Shown piece by piece: positions 32,378 through 40,204 of a stretch of 64,000 nt of DNA. Within the stretch, counting starts at the first letter, position 1, and each line of letters starts with the position of its first letter. Source of the DNA: Microbispora sp. H11081. GTDB taxonomy: Bacteria; Actinomycetota; Actinomycetes; Streptosporangiales; Streptosporangiaceae. The translations under genes and the position numbers were made by a program. A model generated the notes under the pieces. It searched no databases. It saw nothing but the letters and a program-made list of their open reading frames with translations, and was not told the DNA's origin. Where the stretch lies: NCBI RefSeq assembly GCF_012999535.1, contig NZ_JABBWV010000008.1, positions 124,001 to 188,000 of the forward strand, in the 5' to 3' direction.

Positions 32378-33925
32378 CTACGCCAGGGGGCCGACGGCGG
32401 ACTCGGCGGCGGCGACCACGGCGCCGCTGCCGACCAGCCGGACGGCCGCCTCGATCTCCGGGGCGAGGAAGCGGTCCTCGCCCGGCCCGGGGACGGACTC
32501 GCGCAGCGCCGCGACGACCGCTCCGGTCCCCGGCGCAGGCGTGCGCGGCGCGCGCAGGTCGAGCGCGCGGGCGGCGGTGAGCACCTCGATCGCGAGCACG
32601 CGGGTGAGCCCGTCGACGGCGCGGCGCAGCTTGCGGCCAGCCGACCAGCCCATCGAGACGTGGTCCTCCTGCATGGCCGAGCTGGGGATCGAGTCGACGC
32701 TCGCCGGCGCCGCGAGCCGCTTGAGCTCGGAGACGATCGCCGCCTGGGTGTACTGCGCGATCATGTGCCCGGAGTCCACCCCGGGGTCGTCGGCGAGGAA
32801 GGCCGGTAGCCCGTGGCTGCGCGCCACGTCGAGCATGCGGTCGGTGCGCCGTTCGGCGATCGAGGCGAGGTCGGCCACCGCGATGGCCAGGAAGTCGAGG
32901 ACGTACGCCACCGGGGCGCCGTGGAAGTTGCCGTTGGACTCCACCCGCCCGTCCGCCAGCACGACGGGGTTGTCGACCGCGCTGACGATCTCGCGTGCCG
33001 CGACGGCGGACGCGTGGGCGAGGGTGTCCCTGGCGGCCCCGGCGACCTGGGGGGCACACCGCAGGGAGTAGGCGTCCTGGACGCGGGTGCAGGAGCCGTC
33101 GCGGTGCGAGGCCATCACGCCCGAGCCTTCGAGCAGCGTACGCATGTTCGCCGCCGCCAGGGCCTGGCCGGGATGGGGCCGCAGCGCCTGCAGGTCGGCC
33201 GCGAACACGTAGTCGGTGCCGAGCAGCGCCTCCACGCTCATCGCGGCGCTGATGTCGGCGGTCGTGAACAGCCTGGACAGGTCGTGCAGCGCGAGCACGA
33301 GCATGCCGAGCATGCCGTCGGTGCCGTTGATGAGCGCCAGCCCCTCCTTGGCGGCCAGCTCGACGGGTTCGACGCCGCACTCCTTGAGCGCCTCGGCGGC
33401 GGGACGCAGGCGTCCCTCGGCGTCCCGCACGACGCCCTCGCCCATGATCGTCAAGGCGACGTGGGAGAGCGGGGCGAGGTCGCCTGAGCAGCCGAGGCTG
33501 CCGTACTCGTGGACGACCGGAGTGAGCCGGGCGTTCAGCAGGGACTCCAGCACCCGGGCCGTGGCGGGGCGCACGCCGGTGTGCCCGGTGGCGAGCGTGC
33601 GCAGGCGCAGCAGCATCATGGCCCGCACGACCTCGGTCTCCACCTCGGGCCCGGAACCGGCCGCGTGCGAGCGGACGAGACTGCGCTGGAGCTGGGCGCG
33701 CAGCGTGGGGTCGATGTGCCGGGTGGCGAGGGCGCCGAAGCCGGTGGACACGCCGTAGGCGGGGGTGTCGGCCTCCGCGAGCTCCTCGATCCGGCCCCGC
33801 GAGGCCGCCATCTCGGCGATCGCGTCGTCCGTCAGGCCGACCGGCGCTCCGTGCCTCGCCACCCTGACCACGTCGTCGAAGGAGAGCGGCCCGGGGCCGA
33901 CGGCCACGACCTCGTTGTGGAGCAT
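32378..33925 (-). CDS. hutH: Histidine ammonia-lyase
   Basis: A 515-residue MIO-dependent lyase. The MIO tripeptide lies in GSLGCSGDLAPLSH, with Cys where many enzymes have Ala (the variant also seen in Streptomyces HutH). Other blocks are YGVSTGFGALA with the catalytic Tyr, NGTDGMLGML, and DNPVVLADGRVESNGNFHG. It converts histidine to urocanate and ammonia, the first step of histidine breakdown. No other hut gene is adjacent. It is convergent with the dehydrogenase-RidA fusion, with only five bases between stops, and an ArsR-like regulator lies upstream on the same strand. Confidence 0.93.
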   Translation of the reverse strand: MLHNEVVAVGPGPLSFDDVVRVARHGAPVGLTDDAIAEMAASRGRIEELAEADTPAYGVSTGFGALATRHIDPTLRAQLQRSLVRSHAAGSGPEVETEVVRAMMLLRLRTLATGHTGVRPATARVLESLLNARLTPVVHEYGSLGCSGDLAPLSHVALTIMGEGVVRDAEGRLRPAAEALKECGVEPVELAAKEGLALINGTDGMLGMLVLALHDLSRLFTTADISAAMSVEALLGTDYVFAADLQALRPHPGQALAAANMRTLLEGSGVMASHRDGSCTRVQDAYSLRCAPQVAGAARDTLAHASAVAAREIVSAVDNPVVLADGRVESNGNFHGAPVAYVLDFLAIAVADLASIAERRTDRMLDVARSHGLPAFLADDPGVDSGHMIAQYTQAAIVSELKRLAAPASVDSIPSSAMQEDHVSMGWSAGRKLRRAVDGLTRVLAIEVLTAARALDLRAPRTPAPGTGAVVAALRESVPGPGEDRFLAPEIEAAVRLVGSGAVVAAAESAVGPLA

Positions 33926-33966
33926 CGTCCCACTCTTTCACGTCGATACGCGCGTGCGCGCGCGTG

Positions 33967-33988
33967 CTGAGTAACTAGCGTATCTCAG
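33967..33988. promoter_or_regulatory. Imperfect dyad upstream of hutH
   Basis: CTGAG at 33967-33971 and CTCAG at 33984-33988 frame a partly symmetric 22-base site. It overlaps the stop of the ArsR-like gene and precedes hutH. A 21-base run of strictly alternating purine and pyrimidine (33947-33967) lies next to it. The role is only inferred. Confidence 0.35.
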
Positions 33989-34755
33989 CTTAGGTCCTTA
34001 CATCCAAAGACCCTCTCCAGCCCCTCCCGTCCCACCGCCGTCACCCGGAGAGCCCGGGGCGCCGTGCCCCGTACGAGCCACTCCCGGGCCAGGAGCCGGT
34101 CCAGGACCGCGGCGCCCAGCGCCCCGCCCAGATGCGGCCGGCGCTCCAGCCAGTCGAGGCAGTCGGGGGCGAACCTTCTGCGGGCGCGGCGCACCCGCTC
34201 CACGTCCACCCCCAGCTCCTCGAGCGCCTCCGCGCCGCTCGCGGTCAGCAGGCAGCCCCCGTCGGCCACGGTCAGACGCCCCTCGCGCACCAGCGCGTCG
34301 TACAGCGCGACACCCACCCGGCCGGCCAGGTGGTCGTAGCAACTGCGGGCCTCCCGCAGCAGCACGGCCCGCCGCGACTGCCGCAGGGACCGTACGGCGA
34401 CGCGCCCGCTGATCCGGGCCAGCACCTCGATGACGCGGGCGACGTCGGGGCCGGCGAGACGGTAGTAGCGATGCCTTCCCTGCTTGACCACCGTCACCAG
34501 GCCCCCGTCGAGGAGCCGGGCCAGATGGGAGCTCGCGGTGGGCGCGCTCACTCCGGCGATCGTGGCCAGTTCGCCCGCGGCCATCGCCCGGCCGTCGAGG
34601 AGCGCGGTGAGCATGGCGGCGCGGGCGCCGTCCGCGATCAGGGCCGCGACGGGGGCGATGTCGACGTCCCCCTCGGCCTCGGCCGTCGCCGGCCGCGGCG
34701 CGCCTCCCGCGGCACCGGGGATCACGGTGTGGGTGTGGTCGTGCGTGACGGACAT
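33985..34755 (-). CDS. ArsR-family winged-helix regulator with long C-terminal domain
   Basis: A 256-residue protein. An ArsR/SmtB-type winged helix covers about residues 30-115 (ARAAMLTALLDGRAMAAGEL, GVSAPTASSHLARLLDGGLV, TVVKQGRHRYYRL). The C-terminal 140 residues are unusual for the family and helical, with SRRAVLLREARSCYDHLAGR and EELGVDVERVRRARRRFAPD. That layout is known in actinobacterial ArsR-like activators. Its N-terminus is His-rich (THDHTHT), which may bind metal. No metal resistance genes are nearby. It may affect hutH, 59 bases downstream. Confidence 0.85.
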   Translation of the reverse strand: MSVTHDHTHTVIPGAAGGAPRPATAEAEGDVDIAPVAALIADGARAAMLTALLDGRAMAAGELATIAGVSAPTASSHLARLLDGGLVTVVKQGRHRYYRLAGPDVARVIEVLARISGRVAVRSLRQSRRAVLLREARSCYDHLAGRVGVALYDALVREGRLTVADGGCLLTASGAEALEELGVDVERVRRARRRFAPDCLDWLERRPHLGGALGAAVLDRLLAREWLVRGTAPRALRVTAVGREGLERVFGCKDLS

Positions 34756-34900
34756 GCTCCGACGCTAACGCGGCGACGGTTCGACGCGGCTGGAAACATC
34801 GGCCGCAACTCGCGGCGTGAGCAGGGAGAACGCCGCTGATTTGGGGAGTCGCGGGAGATTGGATAAAGTGCTCCACGTGAGTCCGGCCGAGAGCCGGGAC

Positions 34901-34972
34901 GCGGAAGTGGCTCAGTGGTAGAGCATCACCTTGCCAAGGTGAGGGTCGCGGGTTCGAATCCCGTCTTCCGCT
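34901..34972 (+). tRNA. tRNA-Gly (anticodon GCC)
   Basis: The acceptor stem GCGGAAG pairs with CTTCCGC. The anticodon loop is TTGCCAA with GCC. It is identical in sequence to the tRNA-Gly at 61730-61801. No CCA is encoded. Confidence 0.95.
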
Positions 34973-35015
34973 CGGAGCTTGACACTGTGCAGCTTGACAC
35001 TGTCCGGCTTGTCAC

Positions 35016-35086
35016 GGTGGAGTGGCCGAGAGGCGAGGCAGCGGCCTGCAAAGCCGCGTACACGGGTTCAAATCCCGTCTCCACCT
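35016..35086 (+). tRNA. tRNA-Cys (anticodon GCA)
   Basis: The acceptor stem GGTGGAG pairs with CTCCACC. The anticodon stem GCGGC/GCCGC holds the loop CTGCAAA. It is identical to the copy at 61831-61901. The spacer before it contains two direct copies of AGCTTGACACTGT. Confidence 0.95.
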
Positions 35087-35100
35087 CTTGGTTCGTCCAA

Positions 35101-35175
35101 GGGCGATTAGCTCAGCGGGAGAGCGCTTCCCTGACACGGAAGAGGTCACTGGTTCAATCCCAGTATCGCCCACCA
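35101..35175 (+). tRNA. tRNA-Val (anticodon GAC), CCA encoded
   Basis: The acceptor stem GGGCGAT/ATCGCCC, the anticodon stem CTTCC/GGAAG and the loop CTGACAC define tRNA-Val(GAC). CCA follows the discriminator in the DNA, unlike the other tRNAs here. It shares most of its body with the CAC isoacceptor at 25168-25239. Confidence 0.95.
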
Positions 35176-35191
35176 GTATCACCGGCACGAC

Positions 35192-35224
35192 AGGCCAGAT
35201 CCCGGATTCGGGATCTGGCCTTTC
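35192..35224 (+). terminator. Terminator of the tRNA-Gly/Cys/Val cluster
   Basis: AGGCCAGATCCCG and CGGGATCTGGCCT form a perfect 13-bp stem with a GATT loop, followed by TTCTGTC. Confidence 0.9.
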
Positions 35225-35271
35225 TGTCGTCTGGTCGTTCCGCGACATGCAGCCCACCTATTGAAAGTGAA

Positions 35272-35420
35272 GTGGTGGGAGCCGCGTTCCACGCGGGCCT
35301 CGCCGGGTTCGCCGCGACGCTGCCGCGCCTCGTCATGCACATTCCCGCCGGTTTCATCGCCGACAGGATTCGACCGCCGCACGGTGCTGGCCGTCGCGCG
35401 ACTCGGACGATTCACGACGC
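35272..35420 (+). pseudogene. Remnant of an MFS transporter gene
   Basis: The plus strand codes FAATLPRLVMHIPAGFIADR, then needs a one-base shift near 35368 to continue FDRRTVLAVARLGRF. Together they match the conserved first loop of MFS exporters (PAG..ADR.DRR..L..AR..R). Both ends are missing and no start is near. The surrounding 35225-35600 has no other gene that I can support. It lies just after the tRNA cluster, a common landing site for insertions. Confidence 0.6.
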
Positions 35421-35603
35421 CGCGGCGCTCGAATTCGCGCCGCTGTCCGGGACGTGCACGATTCAGCCGCTGATCGCGCCCGGCCGCCGAACAAAACATC
35501 TTTTTATTGTTATAGCCGCATTACCGCCACGAGCGGCGTCCCCCGGACGCGGCCGTACGGCCGCCCGCCACAGCCGGTCGGGCGGCCTCTGGTGGCCCGC
35601 GGG

Positions 35604-35837
35604 TCAGTCGGCCCGCGTGGAGAGCTCGTCGAAGAGCTCCAGCGCGGCCCGGCGCACGTCGTCGGGCGAGATGCCGTCGAGGGTGCTGCGGGCCTGGGCG
35701 GCGTCGCGGGTCGTGGCGAAGGTGATCGCGACCGACTTCGCGGCCGCGTGGCGCAGTGATCCGGTGGGCGCGCTGTCGGCCAGTGCCTGCGCGCTCGCGG
35801 CCAGGTCGAGGTTGTCTTTGCCGAAATGAGTGGTCAA
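35604..35837 (-). CDS. Small protein of unknown function
   Basis: Not recognised. The 77-residue product starts at TTG 35837 with AGGAG six bases upstream, strong support for a real gene. It is helical and Ala-rich (AASAQALADSAPTGSLRHAA, then DGISPDDVRRAALELFDELS). No signal peptide or cysteine is present. It stands alone between the MFS remnant and the nucleotidyltransferase genes. Confidence 0.65.
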   Translation of the reverse strand: MTTHFGKDNLDLAASAQALADSAPTGSLRHAAAKSVAITFATTRDAAQARSTLDGISPDDVRRAALELFDELSTRAD

Positions 35838-35938
35838 AGCGTTCTCCTGGTATGTGGCGTCCGCCTCATTATCCGCGATGCCCTCGTGACGAGGGACGGC
35901 ACCCGCGTTGTTCGCGTGTCCCGTCCCGTTTCACCGCA

Positions 35939-36694
35939 TCAGCGCCCCGCCAGGCGGGCGCGTACGACGAGGTCGTGCAGGGCGTCGTGGGCCGTCGGGG
36001 CGTCCGGCAGCGCGGAGGCGTCCCGGGCGTCCTCAAGGTGGGCGGTTAGCTTGTCGAGGTCGGCCGCCAGCCGTTCCGCGCAGGGCGCGCCCTGCGGCGG
36101 CCGGCCGTGCTCGGCCGCCCGCTTGGCCGCCACCAGGCCGGGCAGATACGACGGCCCGCCGTCCAGGAGCAGGGTCAGGTCGGCGACGAGCTCGCCCGAG
36201 CGCATGAGGTGGACGCCCGTCAGCAGCACCCGGAACGCGTAGAGCAGCGGCTTCAGCTCCCCCGTACGGTCGAACAGCCGCCGCTGGGTCCGGGCGAAAC
36301 CGAGGTAGTGGTGGGCGTGGTGGCGGGTCAGGCAGCCGCGGGCGAGCGCGCGCAACTCCTCGTGCAGCGGTGAGGTCGTCACGACCAGCGGCGACAGCAG
36401 CTGTTCGAGGACGTAGCCGTTGCGGCCGAGCAGCAGCCGGCAGAACTTGGCGAGGTCGTGCGTGACGAGGTCGACCTCCACGCCCTCGCGCACCCATGAC
36501 CGGGTCACCGTCTCCTCGGCCGCGCGCAGGCCGACGACCTCCTCCACGGGCAGCACGTGCACACCGCGCAGGTCGACGTCGGAGTCCACCGAGGGGAAGC
36601 CGTAGAGGTGCGCGCCGCTCACCGTGGCGAAGGCGAGCGGGTGCCGTTCTCCCGCGGCGATCTCGGGCAGCCAGGACGGCAGGACCTCGGTCAC
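35939..36694 (-). CDS. Predicted nucleotidyltransferase, COG3541 (YcgL/RlaP-like)
   Basis: A 251-residue protein with start at GTG 36694 (AGGA nine bases upstream). The N-terminal pol-beta-type motif is SGAHLYGFPSVDSDVDLRGV, with the DxD metal pair, followed by VDLVTHDLAKFCRLLLGRNG. The C-terminal half is helical (TRHHAHHYLGFARTQRRLF). The family is predicted to transfer nucleotides, and relatives occur beside RNA ligases. No ligase is here. The gene 58 bases upstream encodes a second member of the family, so the pair probably works together. The substrate is unknown. Confidence 0.8.
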   Translation of the reverse strand: MTEVLPSWLPEIAAGERHPLAFATVSGAHLYGFPSVDSDVDLRGVHVLPVEEVVGLRAAEETVTRSWVREGVEVDLVTHDLAKFCRLLLGRNGYVLEQLLSPLVVTTSPLHEELRALARGCLTRHHAHHYLGFARTQRRLFDRTGELKPLLYAFRVLLTGVHLMRSGELVADLTLLLDGGPSYLPGLVAAKRAAEHGRPPQGAPCAERLAADLDKLTAHLEDARDASALPDAPTAHDALHDLVVRARLAGR

Positions 36695-36752
36695 GTCGTC
36701 TTTCCTATCGTGGGGGTCGAAGGCCTTAACGAGGTCATAGGGCTCGTGGGAG

Positions 36753-37430
36753 TCACAGGGCCGACCTCCGCACGTCTGCCAGGAACTCCTCGACGGCCGC
36801 CCGGTCCGGCCGGGCCGGCAGCGCGCTCCCGGCCCGCTCGTCCAGCTCGGCCAGCAGCCGCCCCCGCCATTCCAGCACCTCACCCCAGGGCGTCCGGCCC
36901 CGCCGTACGGCGAGCAGCCGGTCGCGGTGGGCGCTCACGTCGATCAGCGGCTCCCCGCGCCCGGCCAGGTGAACGGCGGACAGCAGGAGCCGGATCATGT
37001 GCATGGCCATCTTCCAGCGCCTGGCGTCGTCGTCCGGAGACGGCGGATCCTGCGGCCGGATACGGCGGAACTGCCGTTCCGCCGACCCCGCGAACGCCCG
37101 CTCCGCCTTCCCGGACAGGAACGCGCGGCGCAGCGCCAGCAGCCGCTCCCCCCACGGGGTGGCGAGCTCCACCAGCGGCGACCACAGGCACTCGAGCACG
37201 ACCGGGTTGCCCTCCAGCGCGAGCACGCAGAACCGCTCGACCTCCCAGGAGAACTGCTCGGGCAGCGGCCCCTCCACGTGGTCCGGCGGTTTGTCGAGCC
37301 GCCAGAACATCGGGGTGGGCGTCACGAAGACCCCACGCCGGTCGACGTCCGACCCCTCGATCTCCAGCCCGTACGCGCGCGAGCCGATCACGACCGACAG
37401 CACGGTACCGGCAGGGACAGCCAGGGTCAT
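36753..37430 (-). CDS. Predicted nucleotidyltransferase, COG3541, tandem paralogue
   Basis: A 225-residue protein starting at ATG 37430, so that the catalytic loop IGSRAYGLEIEGSDVDRRGV comes close to the N-terminus, as in the family. The DxD pair is followed by WEVERFCVLALEGNPVVLEC. The helical tail (ERAFAGSAERQFRRI, MHMIRLLLSAVHLAGRGEPL) aligns in layout with the next gene. Similarity between the two is at fold level, not near-identity, so the duplication is old. It diverges from the F420 oxidoreductase fusion with a 60-base gap. Confidence 0.82.
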   Translation of the reverse strand: MTLAVPAGTVLSVVIGSRAYGLEIEGSDVDRRGVFVTPTPMFWRLDKPPDHVEGPLPEQFSWEVERFCVLALEGNPVVLECLWSPLVELATPWGERLLALRRAFLSGKAERAFAGSAERQFRRIRPQDPPSPDDDARRWKMAMHMIRLLLSAVHLAGRGEPLIDVSAHRDRLLAVRRGRTPWGEVLEWRGRLLAELDERAGSALPARPDRAAVEEFLADVRRSAL

Positions 37431-37491
37431 GTCACCAGATCTCCTCACGCAGGTAGGCTCCCGGTCCGAGACGCGGAAAGGTAGCGAAATA

Positions 37492-38985
37492 ATGGCCGAC
37501 TTCGGGCATGAGCTGTGGTTCGGGGCGTTCCTCACGCCAGACGCGGCGGGACACCACCGGATCGTCCGGCAGGCCGTGCTGGCCGACGAGATCGGGCTCG
37601 ACGTCGTCGGCGTCCAGGACCACCCGTACCAGCCGTCGTTCCTGGACGCCTGGACGCTGCTGTCCACGCTGGCGGGACGGACCGAGCGGGTGCGGCTGTT
37701 CCCCGACGTGGTGAACCTGCCGCTGCGTCCGCCCGCGGTGCTCGCCAGGGCCGCCGCGTCCCTCGACATCCTGAGCGGCGGCCGGGTCGAGCTGGGGCTC
37801 GGGTCGGGGGCGTTCTGGGACGGCATCGCCGCCATGGGCGGCCCGCGCCGCCGCCCGGGCGAGGCCGTGGAAGCGCTGGAGGAGGCCGTCGCGGTGCTGC
37901 GCGCGCTGTGGACGCCGGGTGAGGGCGTACGGCTCGACGGCACGCACTACCCGCTGGACGGCGCGCGTCCCGGCCCGTTCCCCCCGCACCCGATCGGGCT
38001 GTGGATCGGCGCGTACAAGCCGCGCATGCTGGAGCTGACCGGTCGGCTCGGTGACGGGTGGGTGCCGTCGTCCGGGTACGCCGCGCCGGGCGAGCTGGGC
38101 GCGATGAGCGAGATCCTGGACGCCGCGGCCGTACGGGCCGGGCGCGACCCCGGCGAGATCCGCCGCGCCTACAACATCGCCGGCCGGTTCTCCTCCGTCG
38201 CGGGCAAGGGCTTCCTCGACGGGCCGCCTGCCGTGTGGGCCGAGCAGCTCACCGAGCTCGCGCTCGTCCACGGCACGAGCGTCTTCGTGCTCGCCGTGGA
38301 CGACGACAGTGACCTCAAGGTCTTCGCCGAGGAGGTCGCCCCCACCGTGCGCGAGGCCGTGACTCGCGAGCGCGGCCGGACGCCGGGCGCCGAGGACCGG
38401 GAGGGGCAGGTCCCTGTCACAGGAGGATCTCCGGCGAGCGCGGTGCTCGACGAGTCCACCAGGCCCCGGCTGCCCAAGCGCGACATCGCCGCGCTCCCGC
38501 CACGGCAGCAGGCCAACGGCCGGCGGCTCGTGCTCATCCACGACCACCTGCGCCGGGAGCTGACCCAGCTCAGGGACGCCGTGGAGCAGGTCGCCGCGGG
38601 CCGCTCCGACGCCGCCGCCCTCCGCTCGATGATCAACGAGCTCACGATGCGGCAGAACTACTGGACGCTCGGCACGTTCTGCGCGTCGTACTGCCGGCTG
38701 CTGACCACCCACCACACGATCGAGGACGAGCACATGTTCCCGATGCTGACGTCGGCGCAGAAGTCGCTGGCGCCGGTCGTGGCCCGGCTGGAGCAGGAGC
38801 ACGAGGTCATCGCCGGGGTGCTGACGGACCTCGACGCCGCCCTCGTCGCCATGATCGAGGACCCGGACCGGCTCGACCGCGTACGCGGCCAGGTGAACCT
38901 GCTCTCGGACGTGCTGCTGTCGCATCTGAGCTACGAGGAGGAGGAGCTCGTCGAGCCCATCGCCCGCCTTAACCTGGACATCTGA
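37492..38985 (+). CDS. F420-type LLM oxidoreductase fused to a hemerythrin domain
   Basis: A 497-residue fusion starting at ATG 37492 with GGAAAGG upstream. Residues 1-295 are a luciferase-like (LLM) TIM barrel of the F420-dependent type (VVGVQDHPYQPSFLDAWTLL, ASLDILSGGRVELGLGSGAF, WIGAYKPRMLELTGRLGDGW). After a linker, residues 340-497 form an HHE hemerythrin-like bundle with His350 in IHDHLRREL, THHTIEDEHMFPML, EQEHEVIAGVL and HLSYEEEELVEPI. These residues can bind a di-iron centre. The LLM part probably uses reduced F420. The iron domain may sense or use oxygen; this pairing is inferred. Confidence 0.88.
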   Translation: MADFGHELWFGAFLTPDAAGHHRIVRQAVLADEIGLDVVGVQDHPYQPSFLDAWTLLSTLAGRTERVRLFPDVVNLPLRPPAVLARAAASLDILSGGRVELGLGSGAFWDGIAAMGGPRRRPGEAVEALEEAVAVLRALWTPGEGVRLDGTHYPLDGARPGPFPPHPIGLWIGAYKPRMLELTGRLGDGWVPSSGYAAPGELGAMSEILDAAAVRAGRDPGEIRRAYNIAGRFSSVAGKGFLDGPPAVWAEQLTELALVHGTSVFVLAVDDDSDLKVFAEEVAPTVREAVTRERGRTPGAEDREGQVPVTGGSPASAVLDESTRPRLPKRDIAALPPRQQANGRRLVLIHDHLRRELTQLRDAVEQVAAGRSDAAALRSMINELTMRQNYWTLGTFCASYCRLLTTHHTIEDEHMFPMLTSAQKSLAPVVARLEQEHEVIAGVLTDLDAALVAMIEDPDRLDRVRGQVNLLSDVLLSHLSYEEEELVEPIARLNLDI

Positions 38986-39034
38986 GGCGATAATCGGATG
39001 CGCGGGCCGGCGGCTACCTTCTAGGCTCCCCACC

Positions 39035-40087
39035 GTGCGTGATCTCGCCCTGCTGCCCAAGGCCCACCTGCACGTCCACCTGGAGAGCACGATCCGGCCT
39101 GACACGCTGGCGGAGATCGCGGCGGCCAACGGCAGGCCGGTGCCCCGCCCGGCCCCCGGAGCCGCCTTCGACGGCTTCCGTCAGTTCGCCGACCACAACG
39201 CGCTCGTACGGGAGTGCCTGGTCAGGCCGGAGGACTTCCACCGGATCGCGGTGGAGTTCTGCGCGGACGAGGCGGCCCAGGGCACCCGGTGGGCGGAGGT
39301 GACCTTCACCGCGGCCTCGCACGGGGAGCGGCTCGGCGACCTGGAGATGCCTCTTGAGGCCGTGCTGGCCGGGCTCGCCGAGGGCGCCGCGGCGTACGGC
39401 GTCGAGTGCCGGGTGCTCCTCGACCATTCGCGGCGGCGCTCCGTCGAGCGGGCCTGGCGCACAGTGCGGCTCGCCACCCGGTACGCGGAGGACGGGGTGA
39501 TCGGCGTCGGCGTGGCCGGGGAGGAGTCCTACCCGCTGGCGCCCTTCGCCGAGGTCTTCGCCGCCGCGGCCGGCTCGGGCCTCCACGTCGTCCACCACGC
39601 GGGCGAGTGCGAGGGCCCGGCCAGCGTGCGTGAGGCGATCACGCTGGGACGCACCGAGCGCCTGGGCCACGGCGTGCGGGTCCTCGACGACCCGGGCCTG
39701 ACCGCCGAGGTCCGCGAACTCGGCATCCCGCTGGAGGTGTGCCCGTCGTCCAACGTCGCGCTCGGCGTCGTGGACGGCCTGTCCGCCCATCCGCTCCCCC
39801 GGCTGCTCGACGCGGGCCTGACCGTCACGCTCAACACCGACATCCCGTCGGTCACCGGGATCCCCCTCTGCGAGGAGTACGCCCGGGCGCGGGACGCCTT
39901 CGGCTTCGACGACGCGGTGCTGGCCGGGCTGGCACGCGCCTCGATCGACGCGTCGTTCGCCCCTGAGGAGACCAAGCGCGCGCTGCGGCGCGAGGCCGAC
40001 GCCTGGCTCGCCGCTCCCGCCAGACAGGGCGCCCGGCAAGACGCCCGGCGAGACCGCGCGAGAGACGGATACCGCGCGACGCGGTGA
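39035..40087 (+). CDS. Adenosine-deaminase-family protein with altered active site
   Basis: A 350-residue amidohydrolase of the ADA family, starting at GTG. The metal pair His13/His15 is in HVHLES, where most deaminases have HLEG. The Glu of HHAGE, the His of RLGHGVR and the zinc-ligand Asp269 are retained, but the next residue, usually Asp (NTDDP), is Ile270 (NTDIPSVTG). The first Asp acts in catalysis; the second helps hold the purine in true adenosine deaminases. So the substrate may differ. There is no ribosome site, and TAGGCT seven bases before the GTG could be a -10 for a leaderless mRNA. The last 20 residues are basic and low in complexity. Confidence 0.8.
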   Translation: MRDLALLPKAHLHVHLESTIRPDTLAEIAAANGRPVPRPAPGAAFDGFRQFADHNALVRECLVRPEDFHRIAVEFCADEAAQGTRWAEVTFTAASHGERLGDLEMPLEAVLAGLAEGAAAYGVECRVLLDHSRRRSVERAWRTVRLATRYAEDGVIGVGVAGEESYPLAPFAEVFAAAAGSGLHVVHHAGECEGPASVREAITLGRTERLGHGVRVLDDPGLTAEVRELGIPLEVCPSSNVALGVVDGLSAHPLPRLLDAGLTVTLNTDIPSVTGIPLCEEYARARDAFGFDDAVLAGLARASIDASFAPEETKRALRREADAWLAAPARQGARQDARRDRARDGYRATR

Positions 40088-40204
40088 ATCCCGTGACGGC
40101 GGTGACACGGACAGCTCAGTGGGAGCCGTGGTTCGCACCACGGGGACCACGCGGTTCTGGAATGATCTCGTGGAAAACCGTCGGACGTCGAGAGACCGTG
40201 ACTG

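Noticed and set aside
30819..33941. 1040-residue minus-strand frame across LysR, fusion gene and hutH
   Set aside because: Frame is out of phase with hutH and LysR and reads as Arg/Gly/Ala repeats.
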